Source of the DNA: JAAELZ01 sp965237995
GTDB taxonomy: Bacteria; Pseudomonadota; Gammaproteobacteria; Arenicellales; Poriferihabitantaceae
Reading direction: 5' to 3'
DNA: 64,000 bases
Assembly: GCA_965237995.1 (NCBI GenBank)
Contig: CBDEGO010000002.1
Coordinates: forward strand, 372,001 to 436,000
In this document: positions 1-6,789 of the stretch, piece by piece
How the letters are laid out: each line of letters opens with the position of its first letter
Numbering within the stretch: the first letter of the stretch is position 1
Notes under the pieces: generated by a model
The model's database searches: none
Seen by the model: the letters and a program-made list of their open reading frames with translations, nothing else
What the model was told of the DNA's origin: nothing
Translations under genes and position numbers: made by a program

Positions 1-25
1 TAGGAGAGTATAAGAAAGAGATAAG

Positions 26-361
26 GTGAAAAATATAATAGGTTGGTTTGCGTTGATATTTAGCATGTTCACACTTGCACCAAGCTTGGTTCCTGGGGCA
101 ATGTCTCTTATAGGGTTAACTGCTTCACTTTTCGCTCTACTTTTTTCGTTACTTTCAGTATCACCAAATAAAAGTGGCTTTTTCATAACTACCCTTTGTA
201 CAGTGTTAGTGGGGTTGTTTTTAGTAAATGATTCACTGCGCATATTCGGGTCGTTGCCGGATGTTCCAATGCGTTTTAAAGCCGTAGCATATGGCATCTC
301 AATAGTAATTATTTTAGCCTGCGCAGTTATTAGCAAGAGGTTGTCGTTGAGACGTCAATGA
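26..361 (+). CDS. small four-helix membrane protein, function unknown
   Basis: A 111-residue hydrophobic protein with about four predicted membrane segments (near residues 5-25, 26-45, 52-70 and 86-104) and a short basic C-terminal tail (KRLSLRRQ). No soluble domain or catalytic motif is visible and I do not recognise the family. The start is GTG, preceded by a purine-rich AAGAGATAAG stretch that could serve as ribosome binding site. It stands alone at the window edge, facing dsbD tail to tail, so context gives no functional clue. Reality as a gene is supported by the clean membrane topology and lack of an overlapping competitor. Confidence 0.6.
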   Translation: MKNIIGWFALIFSMFTLAPSLVPGAMSLIGLTASLFALLFSLLSVSPNKSGFFITTLCTVLVGLFLVNDSLRIFGSLPDVPMRFKAVAYGISIVIILACAVISKRLSLRRQ

Positions 362-652
362 GAAAGCATAGCAAAGCCAATTAGAGAGGTACACGCTGCT
401 TCGCTCTGTTTCAACGGCCTCTGCCGTAGGTGTTAGCGTTTTAAATCAATAGATTTTATGGAGTTTTAAGTAGCAACGAGATATTCCGTTTCTCACAAAC
501 ACTCTTTCGTTAGTAACATGTAAAATCTCAAAGTCCATTTATCATCTGTCGAATTCGCTTTGGTTCGAGAACAAATCAGCTTTTCAAAAACTAGATTTAG
601 GAAGCCAAATAAATAGTCGACTAATTTAGTGCCTCATTTATGACAGGAGATC
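362..652. other. intergenic stretch without recognisable gene
   Basis: Between two convergent genes. I see no convincing ORF, tRNA or strong GC hairpin followed by a T-run here. Confidence 0.5.
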
Positions 653-2491
653 CTAAACTGAAGAGTCTTCGGTGCCACGTACAACTTCTAATACCTTCGC
701 TAGCTCATCGGCACTTTTATAACCATAGAAACTAGCCGCTTCAACTAACCCTTGGGATGGATGTATAAACAAAACAGCCGGCGGGCCAAACACACCGTAA
801 TGTTGTTTTATTGCAGTTGGCCCAACTGCACTTGGGTCGGTTAGGTCAACTTTTAACATTACAAAGTCTTGCTTTAAGTCTGCGATTAACTGTTCATTGT
901 TAAACGTAGACTTATCCATTTTCACGCAATCAGTGCACCAATCCGCGTAGAAATCAATTAACACATATTTACCTTGCGACTGCGCTTTCTCTAGCTGAGA
1001 CACCAAAACATCTAGATCACTAGCATATTCATACTTAAGTTTACTTGAGTTCACTTTTTGAGCATAACTCGAAGGTGCCATCAGCGTGCTTGGCAATGGA
1101 TTGAATAAATCACGCTCACCATATGCGCTGCCAATTAATGACAATATACCCCATACTAAACTGACAGTTCCTAGCCCCTTCTTAAGCTTACTTGACACAT
1201 CGGACTCCGTTGTCAGTCCTTGCGTCGCTCCTAGGAAAATACTTAACGTGATGAGTGCGCAGGCCCACAAAAACAGCACCGGTGCTTGAGGCACTGCATT
1301 GAGCAAATAAATAGCCACGCCAATGAGTACTACTCCGAAGAAGTTCTTTACCGCATTCATCCACAGACCTGCTTTAGGTAATAAAGCACCCGCTCCAGCT
1401 CCAAACAAAACTAACGGCACGCCCATTCCTAGCGACATTGAAAACATGATTACCGCACCCAAAGTGGGCGATTGAGACTGCATCGCGACACCTAAAAACG
1501 AGATAAGCACGGGAGAAACGCACGCACCTATTATGAGTGACGACAATACCCCTAAGAAAAAGACAATTGTAAAACGACCGCCCTGCATTGAAGAAGACTT
1601 TTCTTGCAATCGTGACTGAATGAAGCCTGGCATTTGTAAGTTAAAAACACCAAACATAGATAAGGCCATCAACATCAATAGTAGTGACATGCTGCTAATC
1701 ATGATGGGATGCTGAAAGTAAGCTTGTAGCTGTTTACCCGTTGCACCTGCTATCGCACCGATAGCGGCATAAGTCAAAGTGGTTCCCATAACAAATGATG
1801 TTGCAAGCGCGGCGCCATGGGTACGCGACGCTGCCTGACCACCTCCCACAATAATTGAAGAAAGAATCGGCAACATAGGTAGCACACAAGGCGTAAATGT
1901 AAGTAGCAAACCGGATGCAAAAGCTCCGATTATTAGCGCTAAAATACCACCTGAAATACTTCCACTTGAGATTGGCTTGCTCTGCCCTTTATCCGGGGTC
2001 TCGCCATTAACTGTTGCGGCATCAACTGTGGAGATAAAATTAAAGGTTTGCTTAAGCGGTGGATAACACACCCCCACATCAGAATTGCAACCTTGACTAC
2101 GAATCGTTAACGGACCTTTAGCCCGTTCAGTCGCGGTACTCGGTACCAATAAAGTCAATGACTGTTGATACACCTCTGAAAGCCCAAAATCAGGGTCGTT
2201 TTTTGAAATAGCATCAGGAAACACCACTTGAGCCACACTGCCGTCTCCTCGCTTAATGACGACTTGGTCTTTATATAGGTAGCAACAAGGGTGAATATCC
2301 CATTTTAACTTAACCAGGTTTTCAGTTTGCTTGCTCATCGATAGAGCAAACGCTTGTTTAGCTGGTAACAACTCCTGATCATCGTCAAGTGCATGCCCAA
2401 TGGAAGAGAGAATCAGCGTGATAGTGATAGCAAATACCGAACGCTTGATTAGTTTGGTAGCGGTAAAAAACGCTGAAATTCGGTTAATCAT
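653..2491 (-). CDS. dsbD: thiol:disulfide interchange protein DsbD
   Basis: Transmembrane reductase that moves electrons from cytoplasmic thioredoxin to periplasmic thiol proteins. All three DsbD modules are present: a signal peptide (about 1-34), the periplasmic alpha domain with the pair Cys135/Cys142 in GCNSDVGVCYPP, a multi-helix membrane domain (about 180-455) with Cys202 in TPCVLP and Cys324 in GACVSP, and a C-terminal thioredoxin-like gamma domain with Cys519/Cys522 in ADWCTDC. Length (612 aa) is close to the E. coli protein. It follows the P4H-like oxygenase gene by 47 nt in the same direction, so both are probably transcribed from the divergent promoter region at 3121-3427. In this context it could feed reductant to the TlpA-like thioredoxin and the CxC lipoprotein encoded to the right. 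Confidence 0.95.
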   Translation of the reverse strand: MINRISAFFTATKLIKRSVFAITITLILSSIGHALDDDQELLPAKQAFALSMSKQTENLVKLKWDIHPCCYLYKDQVVIKRGDGSVAQVVFPDAISKNDPDFGLSEVYQQSLTLLVPSTATERAKGPLTIRSQGCNSDVGVCYPPLKQTFNFISTVDAATVNGETPDKGQSKPISSGSISGGILALIIGAFASGLLLTFTPCVLPMLPILSSIIVGGGQAASRTHGAALATSFVMGTTLTYAAIGAIAGATGKQLQAYFQHPIMISSMSLLLMLMALSMFGVFNLQMPGFIQSRLQEKSSSMQGGRFTIVFFLGVLSSLIIGACVSPVLISFLGVAMQSQSPTLGAVIMFSMSLGMGVPLVLFGAGAGALLPKAGLWMNAVKNFFGVVLIGVAIYLLNAVPQAPVLFLWACALITLSIFLGATQGLTTESDVSSKLKKGLGTVSLVWGILSLIGSAYGERDLFNPLPSTLMAPSSYAQKVNSSKLKYEYASDLDVLVSQLEKAQSQGKYVLIDFYADWCTDCVKMDKSTFNNEQLIADLKQDFVMLKVDLTDPSAVGPTAIKQHYGVFGPPAVLFIHPSQGLVEAASFYGYKSADELAKVLEVVRGTEDSSV

Positions 2492-2538
2492 GATAATTCT
2501 CTAGCTTAGGTTAGTCTTAGTGTTAAACAATGTCGCAC

Positions 2539-3120
2539 TTAACGGTCTTTAAACCACTTAGTGATGATTATTTTTTCACCACTTAGGACTTTCGTCCCTT
2601 CATGCAATGTCCATGGGTTTGGCGTTCCATCGTGGTATAAATTGTTCCATAATATTGCTCCTCCTGCCTTTGGTTTAAATGACACTCCGAGATCAGGGAA
2701 GTGAGTAGCACCTCCTAGTTCAGCCGCTTGCAGCACGACCATAAAAGTCCACGTTCGTTGCCAATGAGCATATTGTTCATATGCACTGAGCAAATCGAAA
2801 TAATCAGTATGCGGCTTGAATAAGCACCCAGGGCGATAAACTTGGCACTGCAAAGGCTCTCCCCAATCTAACTCTAAACCGATGAACCTAGATAAAAGCT
2901 CATCTAGCAACTTAACTTCTGTATGTACTCCCGCGTCCAGATAGTTTGTGAAGCTGGTTCTGAACCCTTGCTCTTCAGTTGTCGTCGTTGACGGATGTAA
3001 TTCATGTTTAGCGATCTCAATTAACTGACTACAGAAATCTAAGTCAATTAGCTGTTCTATCTCTATCAGTTCAACCCGCGAATCCGAGTAGACAGATGCA
3101 TTAAACTTGTCAGCGTTCAC
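2539..3120 (-). CDS. 2OG-Fe(II) oxygenase, prolyl 4-hydroxylase-like
   Basis: A 193-residue single-domain oxygenase of the prolyl 4-hydroxylase (P4Hc) type. The metal ligands His104 and Asp106 (HTDYFD) and His173 (TLHEGTKV), and the 2-oxoglutarate-binding Lys183 (SGEKIIITKWF), are all in place, as is the family's GGATHFP turn at 136-142. No signal peptide is present, so it should act in the cytoplasm. It is divergent from a gene for a Pro-Thr-repeat lipoprotein, which makes hydroxylation of that repeat an attractive but untested possibility. It heads a leftward unit with dsbD. Small-molecule or other protein substrates cannot be excluded. Confidence 0.85.
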   Translation of the reverse strand: MNADKFNASVYSDSRVELIEIEQLIDLDFCSQLIEIAKHELHPSTTTTEEQGFRTSFTNYLDAGVHTEVKLLDELLSRFIGLELDWGEPLQCQVYRPGCLFKPHTDYFDLLSAYEQYAHWQRTWTFMVVLQAAELGGATHFPDLGVSFKPKAGGAILWNNLYHDGTPNPWTLHEGTKVLSGEKIIITKWFKDR

Positions 3121-3317
3121 AGTAGGGTTTTTGATATTAGTTTAGTAAGAGCCGCTCTTTTCTATTGCTTAGTAATCACCAAATTCGGTTGTAGTGGTTA
3201 CATAAGTAATTAGCATTTTAAGAATAACCCTTAAATGTTGTTCAGCAAGTATTAAGCTTAATCAACTAGTTAGGGTTGCTAAACACCATATTCGGGTAAT
3301 TTCGGCATTATTCCTAT

Positions 3318-3331
3318 CGGGCATTTGTCTG
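3318..3331. promoter_or_regulatory. palindromic operator candidate, copy 1
   Basis: CGGGCATTTGTCTG, an imperfect copy of the palindrome shared by four sites in this cluster (about RGGRCATWTGTCYN). It lies about 100 bp before the lipoprotein start and about 200 bp before the oxygenase start. Confidence 0.5.
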
Positions 3332-3345
3332 CTTTCTATGCCTAT

Positions 3346-3359
3346 GGGACATTTGTCCA
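3346..3359. promoter_or_regulatory. palindromic operator candidate, copy 2
   Basis: GGGACATTTGTCCA, with perfect 5-bp arms GGACA/TGTCC around a TT centre. It is one of four related sites, most simply explained as binding sites of one dimeric regulator. The LuxR-type protein encoded at 4417-4902 is the local candidate (inference). Confidence 0.6.
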
Positions 3360-3427
3360 CTGATATCACGCGGGGTCTATACAAAAATACGCCTACTTCT
3401 TATATCAACTTAAACAGATACGAAAAT

Positions 3428-3676
3428 ATGAGTATTTCAAAATTATCCCGCCGCCGTTTACTAGCATCGTCCGCTGCCTCCTTACTATTAGCAAGCTGCG
3501 GAGGAGGAAATTCTAATTCTGGGGGTAATCAAGCCGCGACTCCAACTCCAACTCCAACTCCAACTCCAACTCCAACTCCAACTCCAACTCCAACTCCAAC
3601 TCCAACTCCAACTCCAACACCTACACCTACACCAGCTCCAGTGCCAGTGCCAGTAACTACAACTGCATCGAGTTAA
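3428..3676 (+). CDS. Pro-Thr-repeat lipoprotein with Tat-like signal
   Basis: An 82-residue protein. A twin-arginine-like stretch (SRRRLL, residues 7-12) and hydrophobic core lead to a lipobox, LASC, with Cys24 as the acylation site. Behind it come a Gly/Asn/Ser linker and a low-complexity tail of alternating Thr-Pro (about residues 38-71) ending in PVPVPVTTTASS. There is no folded domain: the protein looks like a membrane-anchored extended stalk. The ATG at 3428 is preferred over 3338 because the signal motif then sits at the N-terminus and the palindrome stays outside the gene. The repeat is encoded by a hexanucleotide tandem array, so its length can change without loss of frame. A prolyl-hydroxylase-like gene is divergent from it. 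Function unknown. Confidence 0.7.
   Translation: MSISKLSRRRLLASSAASLLLASCGGGNSNSGGNQAATPTPTPTPTPTPTPTPTPTPTPTPTPTPTPTPAPVPVPVTTTASS
3541..3618 (+). repeat. TCCAAC hexanucleotide tandem repeat, 13 copies
   Basis: Thirteen perfect TCCAAC units in a row, followed by degenerate ACCTAC units. In frame they encode Pro-Thr repeats of the lipoprotein. The perfect copies suggest recent slippage expansion, and each unit added or lost changes the protein by exactly two residues. Confidence 0.95.
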
Positions 3677-3727
3677 TTATGGGCGATAAGATGAAATCGG
3701 CATCGAATAATAAATAATCTGCTGACG

Positions 3728-4279
3728 ATGAAACAAAACAAAAACTTATTACAATACACCGTACTCATCGTCTGTATCTCCGTCATTTATTACGTTTATC
3801 TTAGGCTTAACTTTGTCCAACACCCGGAAAGAGAAACCTTGCTCGGCGAGATAGGAGAAGGCCTTGGCGAAATGGCGATCTGGGCCTTTGGCTTAATATA
3901 CGGCCGTACAGCTTTGAAATTAGCCATGAGAAAAGGCAGTATTGGTGCAAGGTTATTACCTGATAATGTGTATGAGACTAATCTACCGCTTTATAAACAC
4001 TTGTTAGCGTTCTTAAACAAGACTCACATCTATGTAGGAATTGCAGCTATTGCCCTCGTGGTCCTACACGTTGCTCTGCTGGGATTACCGCTAGATATTC
4101 TCTTTTTTCCTATCGTATTAGTTTTAGTGGTATGGCAAGGTATATTTGGGTGGTTTTTAAGTTCACGCTACTCTCCTAGTCAACTCAGAAGAGCCTCATA
4201 TATGGTCCACGCACAACTGGTAACAGGTGTAATGATTGGAGTGTTCGCCTATTTTGGACATCTGCTTGTCGATGCTTAA
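3728..4279 (+). CDS. membrane protein, probable heme-b (ferric-reductase/cytochrome b-like)
   Basis: A 183-residue protein with about five membrane segments (near 9-27, 42-62, 98-120, 124-144 and 163-181). Histidines in or at the ends of helices (His100 and His114, 14 apart; His161 and His178, 17 apart) are placed as in di-heme four-helix cytochromes of the ferric reductase or b561 type. No NAD- or FAD-binding domain follows, so it would be only the membrane electron carrier. It sits 51 nt after the Pro-Thr lipoprotein and before the LuxR-type regulator, probably in one transcript. Heme binding is inferred from the histidine pattern and not proven. Confidence 0.6.
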   Translation: MKQNKNLLQYTVLIVCISVIYYVYLRLNFVQHPERETLLGEIGEGLGEMAIWAFGLIYGRTALKLAMRKGSIGARLLPDNVYETNLPLYKHLLAFLNKTHIYVGIAAIALVVLHVALLGLPLDILFFPIVLVLVVWQGIFGWFLSSRYSPSQLRRASYMVHAQLVTGVMIGVFAYFGHLLVDA

Positions 4280-4416
4280 TGGGTGGTGATTTCGGCTAAC
4301 TCAGATTACAACTTTACCGCTATTTCAAGCTTGATCAATTGCATACGCTAACGTAGATTAATAGCCTTGTGTTAGCTGCTCGTCCTTGGGCTAACTTACG
4401 TTATTTATTAGACACT

Positions 4417-4902
4417 ATGTTGATGCAAAAATACAAAGATATATTGATACTTCTTGGGGTCGGTTTATTCATACTCTATGATTTGGTTGAGGACTCACTA
4501 GAACACAGGGGGTTATTTAGTGCGCAGACTCTAATTGAGGCAATGATGCTTTTAGGTTTGTTCGTATTAGTACGATCTAATCTTAAGCGAATAGGCAATT
4601 TAGAAACTTCACTAAAAACAGAAAAAGAACGAGTCAACAAACTTAGCGGAGAGCTTAGTGCACACATTCAAAAACAATTTAATGACTGGAGTCTATCTTC
4701 TTCTGAACAAGAGATCGCTTGGTTAATGATTAAAGGGTATGCCTTTGCTGAAATTGCCGAAGTCCGAGGGGTAAAAGACAAAACTGTACGTCAACAGGCC
4801 ACTAATATTTACGCTAAAACTGACATTGGTAATCGCTCTGAATTTTCCGCTTGGTTTATCGAAGATTTGTTGCAAGCTAGTGAAAAATCAACCATACATT
4901 GA
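4417..4902 (+). CDS. membrane-anchored LuxR-family HTH regulator
   Basis: A 161-residue regulator from the ATG at 4417; GTG at 4369 and ATG at 4423 are alternatives. It has two hydrophobic helices (about 9-24 and 36-54), a charged coiled-coil stretch (about 55-88) and a C-terminal LuxR-type helix-turn-helix (about 92-152: SEQEIAWLMIKGYAFAEIA, then DKTVRQQA). There is no receiver or ligand-binding domain and the loop between the helices is short, so a signal would have to come through the membrane, through a partner such as the adjacent heme-type protein, or through dimerisation. It lies within the gene set bordered by the shared palindromes and is the best local candidate to bind them. Binding is inference. 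Confidence 0.75.
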   Translation: MLMQKYKDILILLGVGLFILYDLVEDSLEHRGLFSAQTLIEAMMLLGLFVLVRSNLKRIGNLETSLKTEKERVNKLSGELSAHIQKQFNDWSLSSSEQEIAWLMIKGYAFAEIAEVRGVKDKTVRQQATNIYAKTDIGNRSEFSAWFIEDLLQASEKSTIH

Positions 4903-4962
4903 TCACCTGCTCCGAAACTGAAGCTTGGCTTAAACTCTTCACGAGAACATGCCTAAGCTAAT

Positions 4963-4976
4963 GGGACATATGTCTT
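4963..4976. promoter_or_regulatory. palindromic operator candidate, copy 3
   Basis: GGGACATATGTCTT, centred about 130 bp upstream of the thioredoxin start. Same palindrome as at 3318, 3346 and 6493. Confidence 0.6.
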
Positions 4977-5005
4977 GTTTTCTAGCTACTAAAAGCGTTT
5001 AGGTC

Positions 5006-5026
5006 ACACACCTATTGTTGGTGTGT
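5006..5026. promoter_or_regulatory. inverted repeat in thioredoxin leader
   Basis: ACACACC and GGTGTGT form a perfect 7-bp stem with a 7-nt loop, about 75 nt before the start codon. It could be a second protein-binding site or a leader hairpin. Confidence 0.3.
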
Positions 5027-5099
5027 CGCAACCAAGCGAAACTACCCCTTCAATTTACTTTGGCTATATATCGCCTAATATCACGTTGGAGAAAATAGT

Positions 5100-5555
5100 A
5101 TGAATTTAACTAGAAGGCAATTTGTTGCTTTAAGCGCTTTAACCGCAACTGGCTCAGCCCACTCTTTATTAGCCATGCAAAATGTTGTTTTACCTCTAGA
5201 AAAGTATCACGGTAAAGTAATCATGGTCGACTTCTGGGCATCGTGGTGCATTCCGTGTAAACGGTCGTTTCCATGGCTTAATGATCTGAATAAAAAATAT
5301 CAAGATCAAGGACTAGTCTTGTTGGGTGTTAACGTAGACGAAAACGCTGCTGACGCAAAGGCTTTTCTCGAGGAAACGCCTGCTAACTTCGAGATTATGT
5401 ATGATCCCAACGGACATTTAGCGACAGAATATAAACTCAAGGCAATGCCAAGTTCGCTAGTATTTAACCGAGAAGGCATACTGATTGCACATCACCACGG
5501 CTTTAAATCAAAATTAACGGCTAAATACGAGGAAGTCCTTCGTTCCCTTTTATAA
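5100..5555 (+). CDS. TlpA/thioredoxin-like protein with Tat-type signal
   Basis: A 151-residue thioredoxin-fold protein. The N-terminus MNLTRRQFVALSAL looks like a twin-arginine signal followed by AHSLLA, placing it in the periplasm or membrane-anchored. The active site is WCIPC (Cys50, Cys53), and the cis-proline is Pro117 in AMPSS. The ATG at 5100 follows a TTGGAG ribosome binding site. The ApbE gene starts 10 nt after the stop, so the two are co-transcribed. The likely role is to reduce or protect thiols of exported partners, with DsbD as electron source; the CxC-ending lipoprotein downstream is a candidate partner (inference). Confidence 0.85.
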   Translation: MNLTRRQFVALSALTATGSAHSLLAMQNVVLPLEKYHGKVIMVDFWASWCIPCKRSFPWLNDLNKKYQDQGLVLLGVNVDENAADAKAFLEETPANFEIMYDPNGHLATEYKLKAMPSSLVFNREGILIAHHHGFKSKLTAKYEEVLRSLL

Positions 5556-5564
5556 ACTCGATCG

Positions 5565-6461
5565 TTGCAACGCGAAACAACACTCTTTTTTAGCGGCGGT
5601 CTCTGGCATGGTCAATTTATGGCCATGTCATGCCCCTGTGAACTTATTTTAAGTGGTTGCGATAAAGCTTTAGCTTCCACCGCATTATCATTGGTTTCCA
5701 AAGAAGCTTGGAGAATCGAAGACAAATTTAGCCGTTTTAAGTCGAATAGCGTAATTGGTAAGATTAACTCTAGCGCTGGAAAGGTCACGCGAGTAGATGA
5801 GGAAACATCTCGGCTTTTGGATTGTGCCAATACCTTATACCAACTAAGCGAAGGGCTTTTCGACATTAGCGCAGGTGCGCTAGGAAGAGCTTGGAAATTC
5901 AACCAAGACAAAGGAATACCTAGCCAACAACAACTTGATGAGCTACTACCATTAGTAGGCTGGAAGCAAGTACATTGGGAATCGCCCGCATTAAAGCTTG
6001 TCGACAATATGTCTATTGACTTCGGCGGCATCGGAAAAGAGTACGCGGTTGATCGTTGTCTCTCTATGGTTACTGATATCGGACTAAACAACGCCTTAGT
6101 CAATTTAGGTGGCGATATCGCCGCAAATAATCCAAGAGCTGATAACCAAGCTTGGATTGTAGGGATTGAACAAGTAGACGCCCCAACTGAAAACAATGCA
6201 GCGACACCAATTTCGTTGGAAAGAGGCGGCATTGCGACCAGCGGAGATCAACGTCGCTTCATTCTACACAATGGTATTCGCTATTCTCATGTGCTTAATC
6301 CAAAGACTGGTTGGCCAGTTATCAATGCACCCAAATCTGTCACCACTATCGCCTCATCTGCCACCGAGGCAGGGATGTTTTCAACCCTAGCGATGCTTTC
6401 TGGCAGCGAAGCTGAATCATTCCTTACAGAGCATGACGTTCAATACTGGATTCAGCGTTAA
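5565..6461 (+). CDS. apbE: ApbE-family FAD:protein FMN transferase
   Basis: ApbE enzymes attach FMN from FAD to a Thr/Ser of exported redox proteins. Recognisable motifs are FMAMSCPCEL (18-27), DFGGIGKEYAVDR (152-164), NLGGDIAANN (180-189), ATSGDQRR (224-231) and HVLNPKTGWP (242-251). The C-terminal motif reads TEAGMFST; in the ApbE sequences I remember, a metal-coordinating Asp occupies the place of Gly270, so this may be a divergent subfamily. The frame opens with TTG at 5565. The first ATG (5619) would cut into the FxAM motif, so the TTG start is preferred. No signal peptide or lipobox is visible, so flavinylation may occur before export. It follows the thioredoxin gene and precedes DUF4266/DUF3570. 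Confidence 0.85.
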   Translation: MQRETTLFFSGGLWHGQFMAMSCPCELILSGCDKALASTALSLVSKEAWRIEDKFSRFKSNSVIGKINSSAGKVTRVDEETSRLLDCANTLYQLSEGLFDISAGALGRAWKFNQDKGIPSQQQLDELLPLVGWKQVHWESPALKLVDNMSIDFGGIGKEYAVDRCLSMVTDIGLNNALVNLGGDIAANNPRADNQAWIVGIEQVDAPTENNAATPISLERGGIATSGDQRRFILHNGIRYSHVLNPKTGWPVINAPKSVTTIASSATEAGMFSTLAMLSGSEAESFLTEHDVQYWIQR

Positions 6462-6492
6462 TCTCCCCAAATATAGGTGTTTTAAACCAAAT

Positions 6493-6506
6493 AGGGCATA
6501 TGTCCC
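6493..6506. promoter_or_regulatory. palindromic operator candidate, copy 4
   Basis: AGGGCATATGTCCC, about 70 bp upstream of the DUF4266 start. Fourth copy of the shared palindrome. Confidence 0.6.
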
Positions 6507-6525
6507 ATTCGCATTTAGAGCGAAT
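6507..6525. promoter_or_regulatory. inverted repeat next to operator copy 4
   Basis: ATTCGC and GCGAAT form a 6-bp stem with a 7-nt loop directly after the palindrome. Its geometry resembles the repeat at 5006-5026. Confidence 0.25.
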
Positions 6526-6567
6526 CGCTTACCTTCCAAGTTCGACTTTTAATCAGATTGAGAATTA

Positions 6568-6789
6568 ATGCGAACGATAATAAAGCTCTTTACACCGCTA
6601 CTTGTTGGTGTTGTTATTTCTGGGTGTGCCACAAATGTGCAACCATGGGAACGCGGTGATCTTGCTCTTCCGTCAATGCAATTTGGCGCTTATCCAGTTA
6701 ATGATGCCAATGACGACCACCTTTATTTTAGCAAAGAAGCAACTAGCGGCGGTCGCGGCTTTGGTGGAGGGGGTTGCGGATGCAATTAA
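6568..6789 (+). CDS. DUF4266-type small lipoprotein with C-terminal CGC motif
   Basis: A 73-residue lipoprotein: signal peptide with lipobox ISGC (acylated Cys20), then the PWERGDLA motif I associate with DUF4266, and a glycine-rich C-terminus ending GGGGCGCN. Cys70 and Cys72 form a C-x-C that could bind metal or be oxidised. Just before it, KEATSGG loosely resembles the A-T context that ApbE enzymes flavinylate (speculative). The gene overlaps the next by 10 nt, so the barrel and lipoprotein are translated together. A palindrome lies just upstream, making these two a separate promoter unit from thioredoxin-apbE. Molecular function is unknown. Confidence 0.8.
   Translation: MRTIIKLFTPLLVGVVISGCATNVQPWERGDLALPSMQFGAYPVNDANDDHLYFSKEATSGGRGFGGGGCGCN

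Larger units (their letters stand above)
3121..3427. promoter_or_regulatory. divergent intergenic control region with two palindromes
   Basis: A 307-bp spacer between the leftward oxygenase-dsbD unit and the rightward lipoprotein unit. It holds two copies of a palindrome, centred near 3324 and 3352 (28 bp apart), that recurs upstream of two further units of the same cluster. A longer reading of the lipoprotein ORF would start at 3338 and run through the second palindrome, which argues for the downstream ATG at 3428. Confidence 0.55.

Noticed and set aside
361..652. Integron attC-like site suggested by GTTAGC near 430
   Set aside because: No matching inverse core at the right distance, no cassette-like neighbours and no integrase.
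5612..6232. Long reverse-strand ORF (206 codons) inside apbE
   Set aside because: It is antisense to conserved ApbE motifs, has no recognisable domain and no ribosome binding site.
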